DNA of 37,687 bases from Rhodospirillales bacterium (lineage in GTDB: Bacteria; Pseudomonadota; Alphaproteobacteria; Rhodospirillales; Casp-alpha2). Where the stretch lies: NCBI GenBank assembly GCA_021775325.1, contig JAJFID010000253.1, forward strand, positions 1 through 37,687, in the 5' to 3' direction. Of the stretch, positions 25,480 to 33,076 are shown piece after piece. Positions within the stretch are counted from its first letter, which is position 1. Each line of letters opens with the position of its first letter. A program made the translations under genes and the position numbers. The notes under the pieces were generated by a model, which was given only the letters and a program-made list of their open reading frames with translations, searched no databases and had not been told where the DNA came from.

Positions 25480-25926
25480 ATGAACCAGAAGATCATTCCT
25501 GATGTCGTGAGCAATCAGACTGTCTGTTCTGTCGCCGTGTCAGATACAACGCGCGCTGCGGCGGAGGCAATGACAAAAGATAACATCTCGGCCGTCATCG
25601 TCGCCGGCGACAATGGCAATCTAATCGGAATTCTTACTGAACGTGACCTTGCCCGTCACGTCGTAGCCAAGGGCGCCGACGCCACCAAGGTCTTGGTTGG
25701 CGATATTATGACCGCCAATCCGGATACGCTGACGCCTGATGATTCTGCGGGCGACGCATTGGAACTCATGCACTCGCGCAACTATCGGCACTTGCCAGTC
25801 GCTGTTGACGGCAAGTGTGTGGCCATGGTTTCCATCCGCGATTTGTACAGGGTGATGAAAGCGGCACTGGAAGAAGACATCCGGGAAACCGAGGCGTTTG
25901 TCTTCGGTGATCGCTACGGCGCCTGA
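25480..25926 (+). CDS. Stand-alone CBS-domain pair protein
   Basis: The 148-aa product is essentially a Bateman module: CBS1 at about residues 8-64 (ending NLIGILTERDLARHVV) and CBS2 at about 72-128 (VGDIMTANPDTLTPDDSAGDALELMHSRNYRHLPV... MVSIRDLYRVM). Such modules bind AMP, ATP, SAM or NAD and regulate partner proteins. GGGAG lies about 7 bases before the ATG. It follows the CNNM gene by 108 bases with its own likely promoter region. A partner cannot be named. Confidence 0.9.
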   Translation: MNQKIIPDVVSNQTVCSVAVSDTTRAAAEAMTKDNISAVIVAGDNGNLIGILTERDLARHVVAKGADATKVLVGDIMTANPDTLTPDDSAGDALELMHSRNYRHLPVAVDGKCVAMVSIRDLYRVMKAALEEDIRETEAFVFGDRYGA

Positions 25927-26019
25927 TCTACGCGTAAGGCACACCACATCACAACACAGCGTTGACTTCAGCCACCGGATCGCAAGACCGGATGGCGTAC
26001 ATTTGTTCAGGACATTCCC

Positions 26020-26574
26020 ATGGCTCTTTCCAAACCAGTTGCTCGCACCCTCGCCCACACACGCGAAATCAAATGCTGCGGTTATGAGCGGGATGACGGT
26101 CTGTGGGACATCGAGGCATCTCTGACGGACCGCAAAGCATACTCTTTCTCCAATCACGACCGGGGCAGCATCAACGCGGGAGAAGCCATACACGAAATGC
26201 ATGTTCGCCTGACTATCGACAATGACTTCATTGTTCATGATGCGGAGGCTGCAACGCTCAACAGCCCCTTCAATGCCTGTCCAAACGTCGCGGATTCATA
26301 CAAATCACTGGTTGGCCTGCGAGTGGGACCCGGCTGGCGAAAAGAAGTCTATGCCCGTTTCGGTCACGCCAAAGGGTGCACACATCTGACAGAAATGCTG
26401 TTGGGTCCGATCGGAACAACGGCGTACCAAACCATTGGTGGCAGCAAGCTCAAGGCCTCTATCAAGGAGCGCTCGGGTGCGGGAAATCGTCTGGTCAACA
26501 CGTGCCACGCGCTGGCCAGCGACGGCGACGTCATCAAACGAGATTGGCCGGATTTGTACACGGGTGCCTCGTAA
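26020..26574 (+). CDS. DUF2889 family protein
   Basis: The 184-aa product matches the DUF2889 pattern as I know it: an N-terminal RTLAHTREIKCCGYERDDGLWDIEASLTDRKAY segment, a central HEMHVRLTIDNDFIVHDAEAATLNSPFNACPNVADSYKSLVGLRVGPGWRKEV segment and then GCTHLTEMLLGPIGTTAYQTI. No catalytic function is established. Family members often lie near aromatic catabolism genes in other proteobacteria, but here its neighbours are the CBS and ribbon-helix-helix genes. An AGGA site is about 9 bases before the ATG. Confidence 0.88.
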   Translation: MALSKPVARTLAHTREIKCCGYERDDGLWDIEASLTDRKAYSFSNHDRGSINAGEAIHEMHVRLTIDNDFIVHDAEAATLNSPFNACPNVADSYKSLVGLRVGPGWRKEVYARFGHAKGCTHLTEMLLGPIGTTAYQTIGGSKLKASIKERSGAGNRLVNTCHALASDGDVIKRDWPDLYTGAS

Positions 26575-26617
26575 CGAGGTTAACCAGACCCGGCTTCTGT
26601 AATTATCTGAAAATTTC

Positions 26618-26893
26618 CTACTCCGCAGGTTTCAACAACCCCGAGGCGATGCCGCCCTGCATCTCACCGGCCGCGTTTGCTGCCGTTCGAAAATACGAGA
26701 CAATAAATGCCCGGACCATGGCCGTCCGGCTGGCACCCTGACGCAATTTATCGATCAAGGTGCATAGATCATGAACCGAACTTCCCTCGACAGCACAAAT
26801 CTGGTCCAGTGCAGCCCAACTCTCTCCCTCAAGTCTCAGGCTGGTTCTGTGGCCGTCGACTGTCACATTTCGGCTTATGAGTTTGCCGCGCAT
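26618..26893 (-). CDS. Ribbon-helix-helix domain protein
   Basis: The 91-aa product has a ribbon-helix-helix fold: the strand RNVTVDGHRTSLRLEGESWAALDQICAVEGSSVHDL is followed by a second helix (residues 42-50) and an extended C-terminal helix. It fits the RHH_4 group common in alphaproteobacteria, which are probably DNA-binding but have no well-characterised targets. It stands between the convergent DUF2889 gene and a gap of 174 bases before bolA. GGGGACG lies about 6 bases before the ATG. Confidence 0.85.
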   Translation of the reverse strand: MRGKLISRNVTVDGHRTSLRLEGESWAALDQICAVEGSSVHDLCTLIDKLRQGASRTAMVRAFIVSYFRTAANAAGEMQGGIASGLLKPAE

Positions 26894-27067
26894 TCAGACG
26901 TCCCCACACATCAAAACCATTCCCAAATTAACCAAGCGTATTATGGGGGTTACATTGACGATGGTCACTCGCAATCAGGCGTCAGAATGTAACAATTTGT
27001 TGTAGAGACAACTTGTAACGCACGTGGCAGTAACTACCGTGGATGCTGGCAGTGCTCTGTTTCCGGG

Positions 27068-27343
27068 TTAGGCTTCCGCAGCATACTCTGCCGGTGTCAG
27101 TGTTCGCATGGCCAGCGCATGCAATCCGCGCGCAAATGCTGCATCTAGTTGAGCATAGACGGATTGCTGCCGGGCAACGCGACTGAGATTTGAAAAGTGA
27201 TCAGAAACCACAAGAATCCTGTAATGGGTCTCGCCGCCTGGCTGAGCACCGGCATGGCCCGCCTGAAGAGCGGATTCGTCAATAATCTCAAGATGCGTCG
27301 GACTTAGGCCTGACTCAATGGCTTCCTTAATCAATTTTTCCAC
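27068..27343 (-). CDS. BolA-family protein
   Basis: The 91-aa product is a small BolA protein, which partners with monothiol glutaredoxins in iron-sulfur cluster handling. Visible are the HLEIIDES strand, AGHAGAQPGGETHYRILVVSDHF with conserved His, and the SRVARQQSVYAQLDAAFARGLHALAMRTLTPAEY segment. The start is GTG at 27343, with GGCGGAG about 6 bases upstream. It is divergent from the J-domain gene, an arrangement common in alphaproteobacteria. The paralogue is of the IbaG/BolA2-like size, but I cannot fix the subtype. Confidence 0.92.
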   Translation of the reverse strand: MEKLIKEAIESGLSPTHLEIIDESALQAGHAGAQPGGETHYRILVVSDHFSNLSRVARQQSVYAQLDAAFARGLHALAMRTLTPAEYAAEA

Positions 27344-27461
27344 GATTTCTCCGCCTCATTATCAACTGTAAACCAATACATGGGAATGAAAGTAGCTGTT
27401 GGCGTTCACTGGACCCCGGCAAAGCCTTGCAGCCATCGAATTCAGCTACCATAGTTATGGG

Positions 27462-28031
27462 ATGAAAAGAAAATACTCACTGGATGACATGCAGAGCAAG
27501 CCGGAACTGGATCGCCGCGCATGTGAATGGCCCGGATGTGACGGGACCGGCGAACATCGTGCGCCCAAATCACGTGAGGAACTGAACACCTACCTGTGGT
27601 TCTGTATTGAACATATTCGGCAATACAACAAAACCTGGAATTATTATGACGGCATGAATGATTCGGAAGTGGAGCAGGACAAACGCCACGACACAGTGTG
27701 GAACCGGCCGTCATGGCAATTGGGAACCAATGCTGGGGCATTCGGATTTGGCGCGGGCGCAGACCCGTTTGATCTGTTTGGCGAAAACGGCGGCAACGGC
27801 TCAGATAATGGCGGGGTCAATGCCCGGCCGCCCGTCAGCAAAGAGGAAGAACGGGCATATCTGACACTGGGTCTGGAGTATCCGGTTACCGCAGTTGATA
27901 TCAAGACCCGCTACAAGGCGCTGGTCAAAGAACACCATCCTGATGCCAACAAAGGGGCCAAGGCCTCTGAAGAACGCCTGAAGGACATTAATCAGGCGTA
28001 CCATTTGCTGCGGGATTCTATGACCGCTTGA
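27462..28031 (+). CDS. J-domain (DnaJ-like) co-chaperone protein
   Basis: From ATG 27462 the product is 189 aa. The N-terminal part has a conserved RACEWPGCDGTGEHRAPKSREELNTYLWFCIEH segment with Cys and His that may bind a metal, followed by YNKTWNYYDGM and DTVWNRPSWQLG; this part is shared by alphaproteobacterial homologues. A Gly/Asn-rich linker leads to a C-terminal J domain with the HPD motif at residues 159-161. The J domain stimulates DnaK ATPase. The ATG lacks a clear ribosome site; a TTG at 27399 in frame adds 21 unlikely residues. It is divergent from bolA and convergent with tetR. Confidence 0.88.
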   Translation: MKRKYSLDDMQSKPELDRRACEWPGCDGTGEHRAPKSREELNTYLWFCIEHIRQYNKTWNYYDGMNDSEVEQDKRHDTVWNRPSWQLGTNAGAFGFGAGADPFDLFGENGGNGSDNGGVNARPPVSKEEERAYLTLGLEYPVTAVDIKTRYKALVKEHHPDANKGAKASEERLKDINQAYHLLRDSMTA

Positions 28032-28048
28032 TTGTACGAGGCCCTATT

Positions 28049-28062
28049 GGGGCGTTAGCCCC
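28049..28062. terminator. Possible bidirectional hairpin between the J-domain and TetR genes
   Basis: GGGGC (28049-28053) and GCCCC (28058-28062) flank a GTTA loop which includes most of the TetR stop codon. The convergent genes are only 23 bases apart. No T-tract follows on either strand, so termination is only a suggestion. Confidence 0.3.
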
Positions 28063-28666
28063 GCAATCCCGCAACAATCGTTGATACGGACCGTTTTATC
28101 CGGGCCTCTACCCAGGCCCACGGGTGTTCCCGGGCGATTTGTTGGTGAAACACAGCCATACTGATATCCGATAGCAGGTCTACAGTCGCAGAAACGTCGA
28201 TATTTGTTGAGATATCACCCCGGCTCTGCAGTACGCCCAGTAGCTGCGCAACAGGCTCGTCAAACACCCGGTTGTTCAGTTTGTCCAGGGCTGGCTGATA
28301 CTCGCCCGCGGCCCGAATGCCCGTCGCCACGACCTCACGCCAGAGCGAATTGTCCAGATAGTCAAATCCGTTCTGGAGCTCAGCCAGAATCATGGCGCTG
28401 ATCGCATCAGCGGCATCACTTGGTGGGTTGCTGATAATCGCGTTCTTGTCGGTTTCGATTACTGCCCTGTCGGCTTCATAAATGGCGACAATCAGATCCG
28501 CCTTGGCCGGATAATACGCATACACGGTCGGCACAGATACGCCAGCTTTACGGGCGATATCGTCCATGGCTGTTGCCGCGTAACCACGTTCAGCAAACAA
28601 CGTCGCTGCTGCCTTGAAAATAGCGCTGCGACGCTCCGCTTTCTGACGCTCACGTAGTGTACTCAT
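28055..28666 (-). CDS. TetR-family transcriptional regulator
   Basis: The 203-aa product has the N-terminal TetR helix-turn-helix (residues 12-57: AIFKAAATLFAERGYAATAMDDIARKAGVSVPTVYAYYPAKADLI) and an all-helical ligand domain ending in SVSTIVAGLRG. It is divergent from the flavoprotein and methyltransferase genes with a 93-base gap that holds two overlapping palindromes, so it very probably represses them and itself. The ligand is unknown; a methylated amine or its product is the natural guess. Confidence 0.93.
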   Translation of the reverse strand: MSTLRERQKAERRSAIFKAAATLFAERGYAATAMDDIARKAGVSVPTVYAYYPAKADLIVAIYEADRAVIETDKNAIISNPPSDAADAISAMILAELQNGFDYLDNSLWREVVATGIRAAGEYQPALDKLNNRVFDEPVAQLLGVLQSRGDISTNIDVSATVDLLSDISMAVFHQQIAREHPWAWVEARIKRSVSTIVAGLRG

Positions 28667-28680
28667 GCTATAAACTTACA

Positions 28681-28700
28681 TGATTAAAAAACTTTAATCA
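28681..28700. promoter_or_regulatory. TetR operator candidate 1 (TGATTAAA-N4-TTTAATCA)
   Basis: A perfect 8+8 palindrome with a 4-base centre lies 14 bases upstream of the tetR start. It overlaps the -35 side of the candidate promoter for the flavoprotein gene. The size and symmetry suit TetR dimers. Confidence 0.65.
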
Positions 28701-28725
28701 CTAAAATAATTTTGCTATAGTGATT
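28696..28725. promoter_or_regulatory. TetR operator candidate 2 (AATCACTA / TAGTGATT)
   Basis: Arms AATCACTA (28696-28703) and TAGTGATT (28718-28725) flank 14 bases and overlap the first palindrome and the -10 element. The shared TGATT/AATCA half-site suggests that one dimer or two dimers cover the promoter. Confidence 0.55.
28714..28721 (+). promoter_or_regulatory. Extended -10 element for the flavoprotein/mttB operon
   Basis: TG-C-TATAGT reads as an extended -10 (TGnTATAAT-like). The -35 equivalent at 28693-28698 (TTTAAT, 17-base spacer) is weak. The start codon lies 38 bases beyond, after a perfect AGGAGG ribosome site at about 28750-28755. Both operator palindromes overlap this promoter, which would give repression. 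Confidence 0.5.
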
Positions 28726-28759
28726 TTATCAAAGCGGTGGGCACAGGCAGGAGGCAGCT

Positions 28760-30796
28760 ATGGCGAGAGACCCCAGACACGATATCCTTTTCGAGCCTGT
28801 CAAAATTGGCCCTGTTACAGCCAAGAACCGTTTTTATCAGGTGCCGCACTGTACCGGCATGGGGTACGCCATGCCCGAAACCGTTGCGGCCATGCGCGAA
28901 ACCAAGGCCCAGGGTGGGTGGGCTGTCATCAATACAGAATACTGTTCCATTCATCCATCCAGTGACGATGGACCGTTTGCCTTCTGCACACTATGGGACA
29001 ATGACGACATACGGAACATGGCGCACATGAGTGAGACCGTGCACCGCCATGATTCGCTTGCGGGCGTAGAGTTATGGCACGGCGGCATGCATTCCAATAA
29101 CCGAACCACGCGCATGTCCCCTATTTCCGTATCGGGAGAACCCCTGATCCACATGGGGCCCATTCAGTCCCGGGCTATGGACAAGACCGACATCCGTAAC
29201 CTGGTCCGCTGGCAGGCCGATGCGGCCAGACGGGCCCGTGAAGCCGACTTCGATGTGGTTTACGTTTACGTGGGCCACGACTACCTGCCCTTCCAGTTCC
29301 TGTCACCGCGTCACAATCAACGTACGGACGAGTACGGCGGTTCACTGGAAAACCGTACACGCCTGATCCGGGAGATGATTGACGCCACGCGCGATGCTGT
29401 CGGCGACAGGTGCGCCGTTGCGATCCGGTTTGCCGTGGACGAGTTAATGGGACCCCAGGGCATCACCTGTGACGAGGAGGGCCGGGCCGTTATCGAACTT
29501 CTGGCCGAGTTACCCGATCTGTGGGATGTCAATGTAAGCGGCGTTGCCAACGATTCCAAAAGTGCCCGGTTCTCTGATGAAGGGTTTCAGGAAGAATACA
29601 TATCATTCGTGAAATCCGTCACCACCAAGCCCGTCGTCGGTGTCGGTCGGTACACCAGTCCTGACCGCATGGCCGGTCTGGTCAAAAAAGGCATTCTGGA
29701 TTTCATCGGAGCCGCCCGCCCATCCATAGCAGACCCATTCCTGCCCCGAAAGATTGAAGAAGGGCGCAGCGATGAAATCCGCGAATGCATCGGCTGTAAT
29801 ATCTGCCGGTCCGGCAACAACGAAGGTACTCCAATTCGCTGCACCCAGAACCCTACCATGGGTGAAGAATGGCGTCGCGGATGGCATCCGGAAAACATCG
29901 ATCCAAAAGGTTCTGATGATCAAATTCTGGTAATCGGTGGCGGTCCTGCTGGCCTTGAGTGTGCTCGTGCGGCTGGCCAGCGTGGATACAACGTTGTCCT
30001 CGCCGAAGCATCAACTGAACTGGGCGGTCGTATCAACAGGGATTGCCGCCTGCCCGGACTATCCACCTGGGCGCGGGTGCGCGACTGGCGCACGGGACGT
30101 CTCAATCAGATGCCCAATGTGGACATTTATCTGGATAGCGCGCTCACCGCAGACGACGTGGCAGAATTCGATGCACAGCAGGTGATTGTCGCGACCGGTG
30201 CCCGCTGGCGACGCGATGGCCTTGGTGCATACACCCCGTTTGGTATTGAGAACATTGAACAGGCCTGCGCTGTAACGCCTGATGATATCCTCATAGACGG
30301 GATAGAACCGGAGGGGCCGGTTCTGATTTACGATGATGATCACTATTACATGGGCGGGGCGCTGGCGGAGCAGCTACGGGCAACCGGCCTCGACGTCACG
30401 CTGGTCACACCGGCCTCCTACGCGTCGGCATGGACCGAGATGACCGAAGAGTTGGAATTTGTTCAGGCCCGCCTGCTGGGGCTCGGCGTTACACTGATCA
30501 CACAGCACTACATGGCTGGTGTTAAGGATGGGACGGCCCGTCTGGCGTGCCGGTTCACACATCGTGAAACCCTACAGGGTTTCGGTAGTCTGATACTGGT
30601 GACAGCGCGCACCCCGGTCGACAGCCTTTATTCAGAACTCGTGGGCCGTGGCATGGGCAACGTACACCGGATCGGGGACTGCGAAACGCCTGGCTCACTA
30701 GTGCACGCCATCCACGCCGGTCATCGTCTGGCCCGTGAACTGGATAACGCACCTGATCCTGACATGCCATTCCGCCGCGAACGGGTCGTCGTCTGA
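28760..30796 (+). CDS. Trimethylamine-dehydrogenase-like FMN/4Fe-4S oxidoreductase
   Basis: The 678-aa product is an Old Yellow Enzyme-type TIM barrel fused to an iron-sulfur and two nucleotide-binding domains. Its N-terminus (MARDP-HDILFEP) and whole layout match trimethylamine dehydrogenase (TMADH). C31 is the Cys that carries covalent FMN in TMADH (Cys30 there), Y61 equals Tyr60, and Y170 and H173 equal Tyr169 and His172. The 4Fe-4S ligands are C343, C346, C349 and C361. The ADP-binding GGGPAG is at 393-398. However, the residues aligned with the substrate-bowl Trp264 and Trp355 are not Trp: the first falls in a shortened VANDSKSARF loop, the second is Asn353. Hence trimethylamine is unlikely to be the substrate; another N-methyl compound is more likely. 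It is followed 39 bases later by an MttB-family gene and is probably repressed by the divergent TetR. TMADH numbering is from memory. Confidence 0.93.
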   Translation: MARDPRHDILFEPVKIGPVTAKNRFYQVPHCTGMGYAMPETVAAMRETKAQGGWAVINTEYCSIHPSSDDGPFAFCTLWDNDDIRNMAHMSETVHRHDSLAGVELWHGGMHSNNRTTRMSPISVSGEPLIHMGPIQSRAMDKTDIRNLVRWQADAARRAREADFDVVYVYVGHDYLPFQFLSPRHNQRTDEYGGSLENRTRLIREMIDATRDAVGDRCAVAIRFAVDELMGPQGITCDEEGRAVIELLAELPDLWDVNVSGVANDSKSARFSDEGFQEEYISFVKSVTTKPVVGVGRYTSPDRMAGLVKKGILDFIGAARPSIADPFLPRKIEEGRSDEIRECIGCNICRSGNNEGTPIRCTQNPTMGEEWRRGWHPENIDPKGSDDQILVIGGGPAGLECARAAGQRGYNVVLAEASTELGGRINRDCRLPGLSTWARVRDWRTGRLNQMPNVDIYLDSALTADDVAEFDAQQVIVATGARWRRDGLGAYTPFGIENIEQACAVTPDDILIDGIEPEGPVLIYDDDHYYMGGALAEQLRATGLDVTLVTPASYASAWTEMTEELEFVQARLLGLGVTLITQHYMAGVKDGTARLACRFTHRETLQGFGSLILVTARTPVDSLYSELVGRGMGNVHRIGDCETPGSLVHAIHAGHRLARELDNAPDPDMPFRRERVVV

Positions 30797-30835
30797 GGTA
30801 CACCATTTATCTGAACTCTCAACCGGAGAAACACC

Positions 30836-32392
30836 ATGAGCATCGAAACCAGTGCACGCCCGGCGCGTCAGCGTCGCCGAGGCGGTGGTGGCACCGCCAG
30901 AACAGTCGGTGCAATTCAACAACGACCGTGGGCGGAGGTATCGAACCCCTACGCGCCGACGGAAATCATCAATGCTGAACGAATTGAGGATATTCACACG
31001 GCGTCGTTGCGCGTGCTTAGTGAACTGGGAGTCGAAGTCCTGCATGCGCCCCTGCGTCAGACCCTGTCAAAAGCCGGCGCCGAAGTCGACGGTGATCGCG
31101 TGCGGCTTGACCCAGCCATGGTTGAGGAGAAAGTCGAACTTGCACCCGATTCTGTCACCTTGCACGCCAGAAATCCGGCCCGTAATGTTACGCTGAAAGA
31201 GGGCAATATCGCGTTCTGCTCCACGGGTGGCCCCGCGTTTTCCACCGATCTGGACCGTGGCAGACGTGCCGCAACGTTTGAGGACATGAAGGACTTCACC
31301 CGTCTTGTACACATGTTGAATGTGATCCATCTGGAAGGCGGCGGGGCTGTGGAACCAACGGACCTGCCTGTGGAAAACCGTCATCTCGATATGTACCGGG
31401 CGTTTATTACACTGACGGACAAAGTCTGGACGGGATACGGCCTGGGCACGCAACGCGCCAATGACGCCATTGATCTGGCGGCAATAGTACTGGGCACTGA
31501 CCGGGGTGGATTGGCGGAACGACCAGGAGCGCTGACGGTCATCAATTCGAACTCGCCCTTGCGGGTGGATGGCCCCATGTCCGAAGGTCTGACCGCCTTC
31601 GCGCTTGCGGCCCAGCCCTTTGCCGCCACCCCATTCACCCTCTCGGGTGCCATGGCACCGGCGACCATCGGCGGTGCACTGGTGCAGCAAAACGCGGAAG
31701 CCCTGGCCATGATAACCATGGCCCAATGTGTCCGGGCAGGCGCGCCTGTCATTTATGGCGGTTTTACCAGCAATGTAGATATGAAAACCGGCGCACCGGC
31801 GTTTGGTACGCCTGAGTACTCGCAGGCCGTTCTGATCGGCTGCCAGCTCGCCCGCCGGTACGGCGTGCCCTACCGCAGCAGTAACGTGACCTCGTGCAAT
31901 ACGGTCGATGCGCAGGCCGCCTATGAAAGCGCCATGTCCCTGTGGCCAGCCTGTATGGGTCAGGCCAATATTATCAAACATGCTGCGGGTTGGCTGGAGG
32001 GCGGTCTCACGGCCAGCTTCGAGAAATTCATCCTGGATGCCGAGATGTTACAGATGATGTCGGCATTCATGGTACCGCCGGCCATCGATGAAGACGCTTT
32101 TGGATTCGAGGCCATGGCGGAAGTTGGTCCCGGCGGTCATTTTTTCGGCACCAGCCACACCCTGGAACGGTATGAGAATGCGTTCTACCAGCCGATTCTG
32201 TCTGACTGGCGTAATTTCGAGACTTGGCAGGAGTCCGACAGCCCCACTGCCGCCCAACACGCCAATCGCATCTGGAAGCAGTTGTTATCCGAATACGAAG
32301 AGCCCGCTATTGACCCGGCCGTTCTGGAAGAAGTGGATGCATTCATCGCGCGCCGCAAGGAGGAACTTAAAGTAACAGGTGTAGACTCATGA
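30836..32392 (+). CDS. MttB-family (trimethylamine methyltransferase family) protein, non-pyrrolysine
   Basis: The 518-aa product belongs to the MttB superfamily, TIM-barrel enzymes that in anaerobes pass a methyl group from trimethylamine (pyrrolysine-containing MttB) or from glycine betaine, carnitine or proline betaine (non-pyrrolysine members) to a corrinoid protein. The reading frame is open throughout without an internal TAG, so this is a non-pyrrolysine member. Recognisable are IEDIHTASLRVLSELGVEVLH, the FSTGGPAFSTDLDRGRR-like segment and NVTSCNTVDAQAAYESAMSLWPA with EGGLTASFEKFILDAE. GGAGA precedes the ATG. A basic N-terminal stretch (residues 8-18, rich in Arg and Gly) is unusual. 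No corrinoid protein or corrinoid:H4folate methyltransferase is adjacent, so the acceptor is unknown. It is the second gene of the flavoprotein operon and converges on ydbL, 26 bases away. Confidence 0.9.
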   Translation: MSIETSARPARQRRRGGGGTARTVGAIQQRPWAEVSNPYAPTEIINAERIEDIHTASLRVLSELGVEVLHAPLRQTLSKAGAEVDGDRVRLDPAMVEEKVELAPDSVTLHARNPARNVTLKEGNIAFCSTGGPAFSTDLDRGRRAATFEDMKDFTRLVHMLNVIHLEGGGAVEPTDLPVENRHLDMYRAFITLTDKVWTGYGLGTQRANDAIDLAAIVLGTDRGGLAERPGALTVINSNSPLRVDGPMSEGLTAFALAAQPFAATPFTLSGAMAPATIGGALVQQNAEALAMITMAQCVRAGAPVIYGGFTSNVDMKTGAPAFGTPEYSQAVLIGCQLARRYGVPYRSSNVTSCNTVDAQAAYESAMSLWPACMGQANIIKHAAGWLEGGLTASFEKFILDAEMLQMMSAFMVPPAIDEDAFGFEAMAEVGPGGHFFGTSHTLERYENAFYQPILSDWRNFETWQESDSPTAAQHANRIWKQLLSEYEEPAIDPAVLEEVDAFIARRKEELKVTGVDS

Positions 32393-32418
32393 ACCAGCGA
32401 GGTTAGTCAAAACCGCGC

Positions 32419-32790
32419 CTATTTTTGTGTCCAGCTTCCGTTCTCGCTGAGGAACCACGTACCTGGCGCGGCCTTGCCCCTGATTTCACCGGCATAAACG
32501 CGCCCGACCAGATCCACCGATGTGCCCTGTTCCGTAGCCCTGCTGGTATAGAGCGCCTGTCGTTTGGCATTGATGGCCGCAATGACACTCGCCACGCTGC
32601 TGCCACCATCGCGCATGTGGACAAATCCATCATATCCCTCACCTACAGCACCAGATGCACGAAGGTCCTGAAGGCTTTGGGCCATGGCGGGTCCCGATGG
32701 CAGGACACCGGCAGAAACAGCAATCAGGGAAAAGAACGCCGCGAACAGGAAGGCCCGATACTTCCTATGAATTGATTGTGCTCGTGTCAT
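32419..32790 (-). CDS. ydbL: YdbL-family (DUF1318) periplasmic protein
   Basis: The 123-aa product has a signal peptide (residues 1-37, hydrophobic FLFAAFFSLIAVSAGVL, cleavage near AMAQ) and then a DUF1318 domain: LQDLRASGAVGEGYDGFVHMRD, VIAAINAKRQALYTSRATEQGTS, VGRVYAGEIRGKAAPGTWFL. In E. coli, YdbL is linked to the YdbH-YnbE lipid transport bridge and may help YnbE fold or assemble. Its ATG shares one base with the ynbE stop (TGATG), so translation is coupled. It is the last gene of the ydbH-ynbE-ydbL operon. Confidence 0.9.
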   Translation of the reverse strand: MTRAQSIHRKYRAFLFAAFFSLIAVSAGVLPSGPAMAQSLQDLRASGAVGEGYDGFVHMRDGGSSVASVIAAINAKRQALYTSRATEQGTSVDLVGRVYAGEIRGKAAPGTWFLSENGSWTQK

Positions 32791-32993
32791 CAGAATATCT
32801 CCGGATTTTCGTCTATATCGTCCTTGGCCTTTTCCTCCAGCAGAAGGCGTACTTCGGCATCAAGCTTGATGTTCAGGTTTATGGTTATGGGTTCCTGCGG
32901 CGCTTCGACTTTAACGGTGGGCGTGCACGCCACCACAAACAGGGCCAGCAAGGCAATCGTGGGAACGACGGGTGATGCAGTAACCTGTTTCAA
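32790..32993 (-). CDS. ynbE: YnbE-like outer-membrane lipoprotein
   Basis: From a TTG at 32993 the product is 67 aa: a lipoprotein signal peptide with Cys23 in FVVAC, then TPTVKVEAPQEPITINLNIKLDAEVRLLLEEKAKDDIDENPEIF. The EAP-EPITINLNIKLDAEV stretch is the YnbE pattern. In E. coli YnbE joins YdbH to form a bridge that moves phospholipids between membranes. I chose the TTG because GGGGAG (33002-33007) lies 8 bases upstream and gives a normal-length signal peptide. An ATG at 33053 with a weaker GGTGGA would give a 43-residue lead with a second hydrophobic patch and remains an alternative. The gene follows ydbH by 83 bases and shares a base with ydbL. Confidence 0.82.
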   Translation of the reverse strand: MKQVTASPVVPTIALLALFVVACTPTVKVEAPQEPITINLNIKLDAEVRLLLEEKAKDDIDENPEIF

Positions 32994-33001
32994 CGAATTT
33001 T

Positions 33002-33007
33002 CTCCCC
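33002..33007 (-). promoter_or_regulatory. Ribosome site deciding the TTG start of ynbE
   Basis: Read on the minus strand this is GGGGAG, 8 bases before the TTG at 32993. It is the strongest ribosome site in the region and supports the short, lipoprotein-type form of the ynbE product over the ATG at 33053. Confidence 0.6.
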
Positions 33008-33076
33008 ACAAACGGACAATGAACAATGATAGAGCGTACCAGTGTGGCAACATTATGTCAGCTTTCCACCCTCGTA

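Noticed and set aside
25927-26019. ACCGGAT repeats before the DUF2889 gene
   Set aside because: Two seven-base copies are easily chance in DNA of this composition and have no symmetry.
26894-27067. Small RNA or tRNA in the gap between the RHH and bolA genes
   Set aside because: Only a short GTTGT/ACAAC pairing was seen; no cloverleaf, promoter-terminator pair or known RNA motif was recognised.
31067-31981. Long (304-codon) open frame antisense to the MttB-family gene
   Set aside because: It mirrors the codon pattern of the real gene on the other strand, has no recognisable domain, and its His/Gln/Gly/Arg-rich product is typical of antisense shadows.
30836-32392. Pyrrolysine (in-frame UAG) in the MttB-family gene
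   Set aside because: The frame is open from start to its TGA stop without an internal TAG, so pyrrolysine is not encoded.
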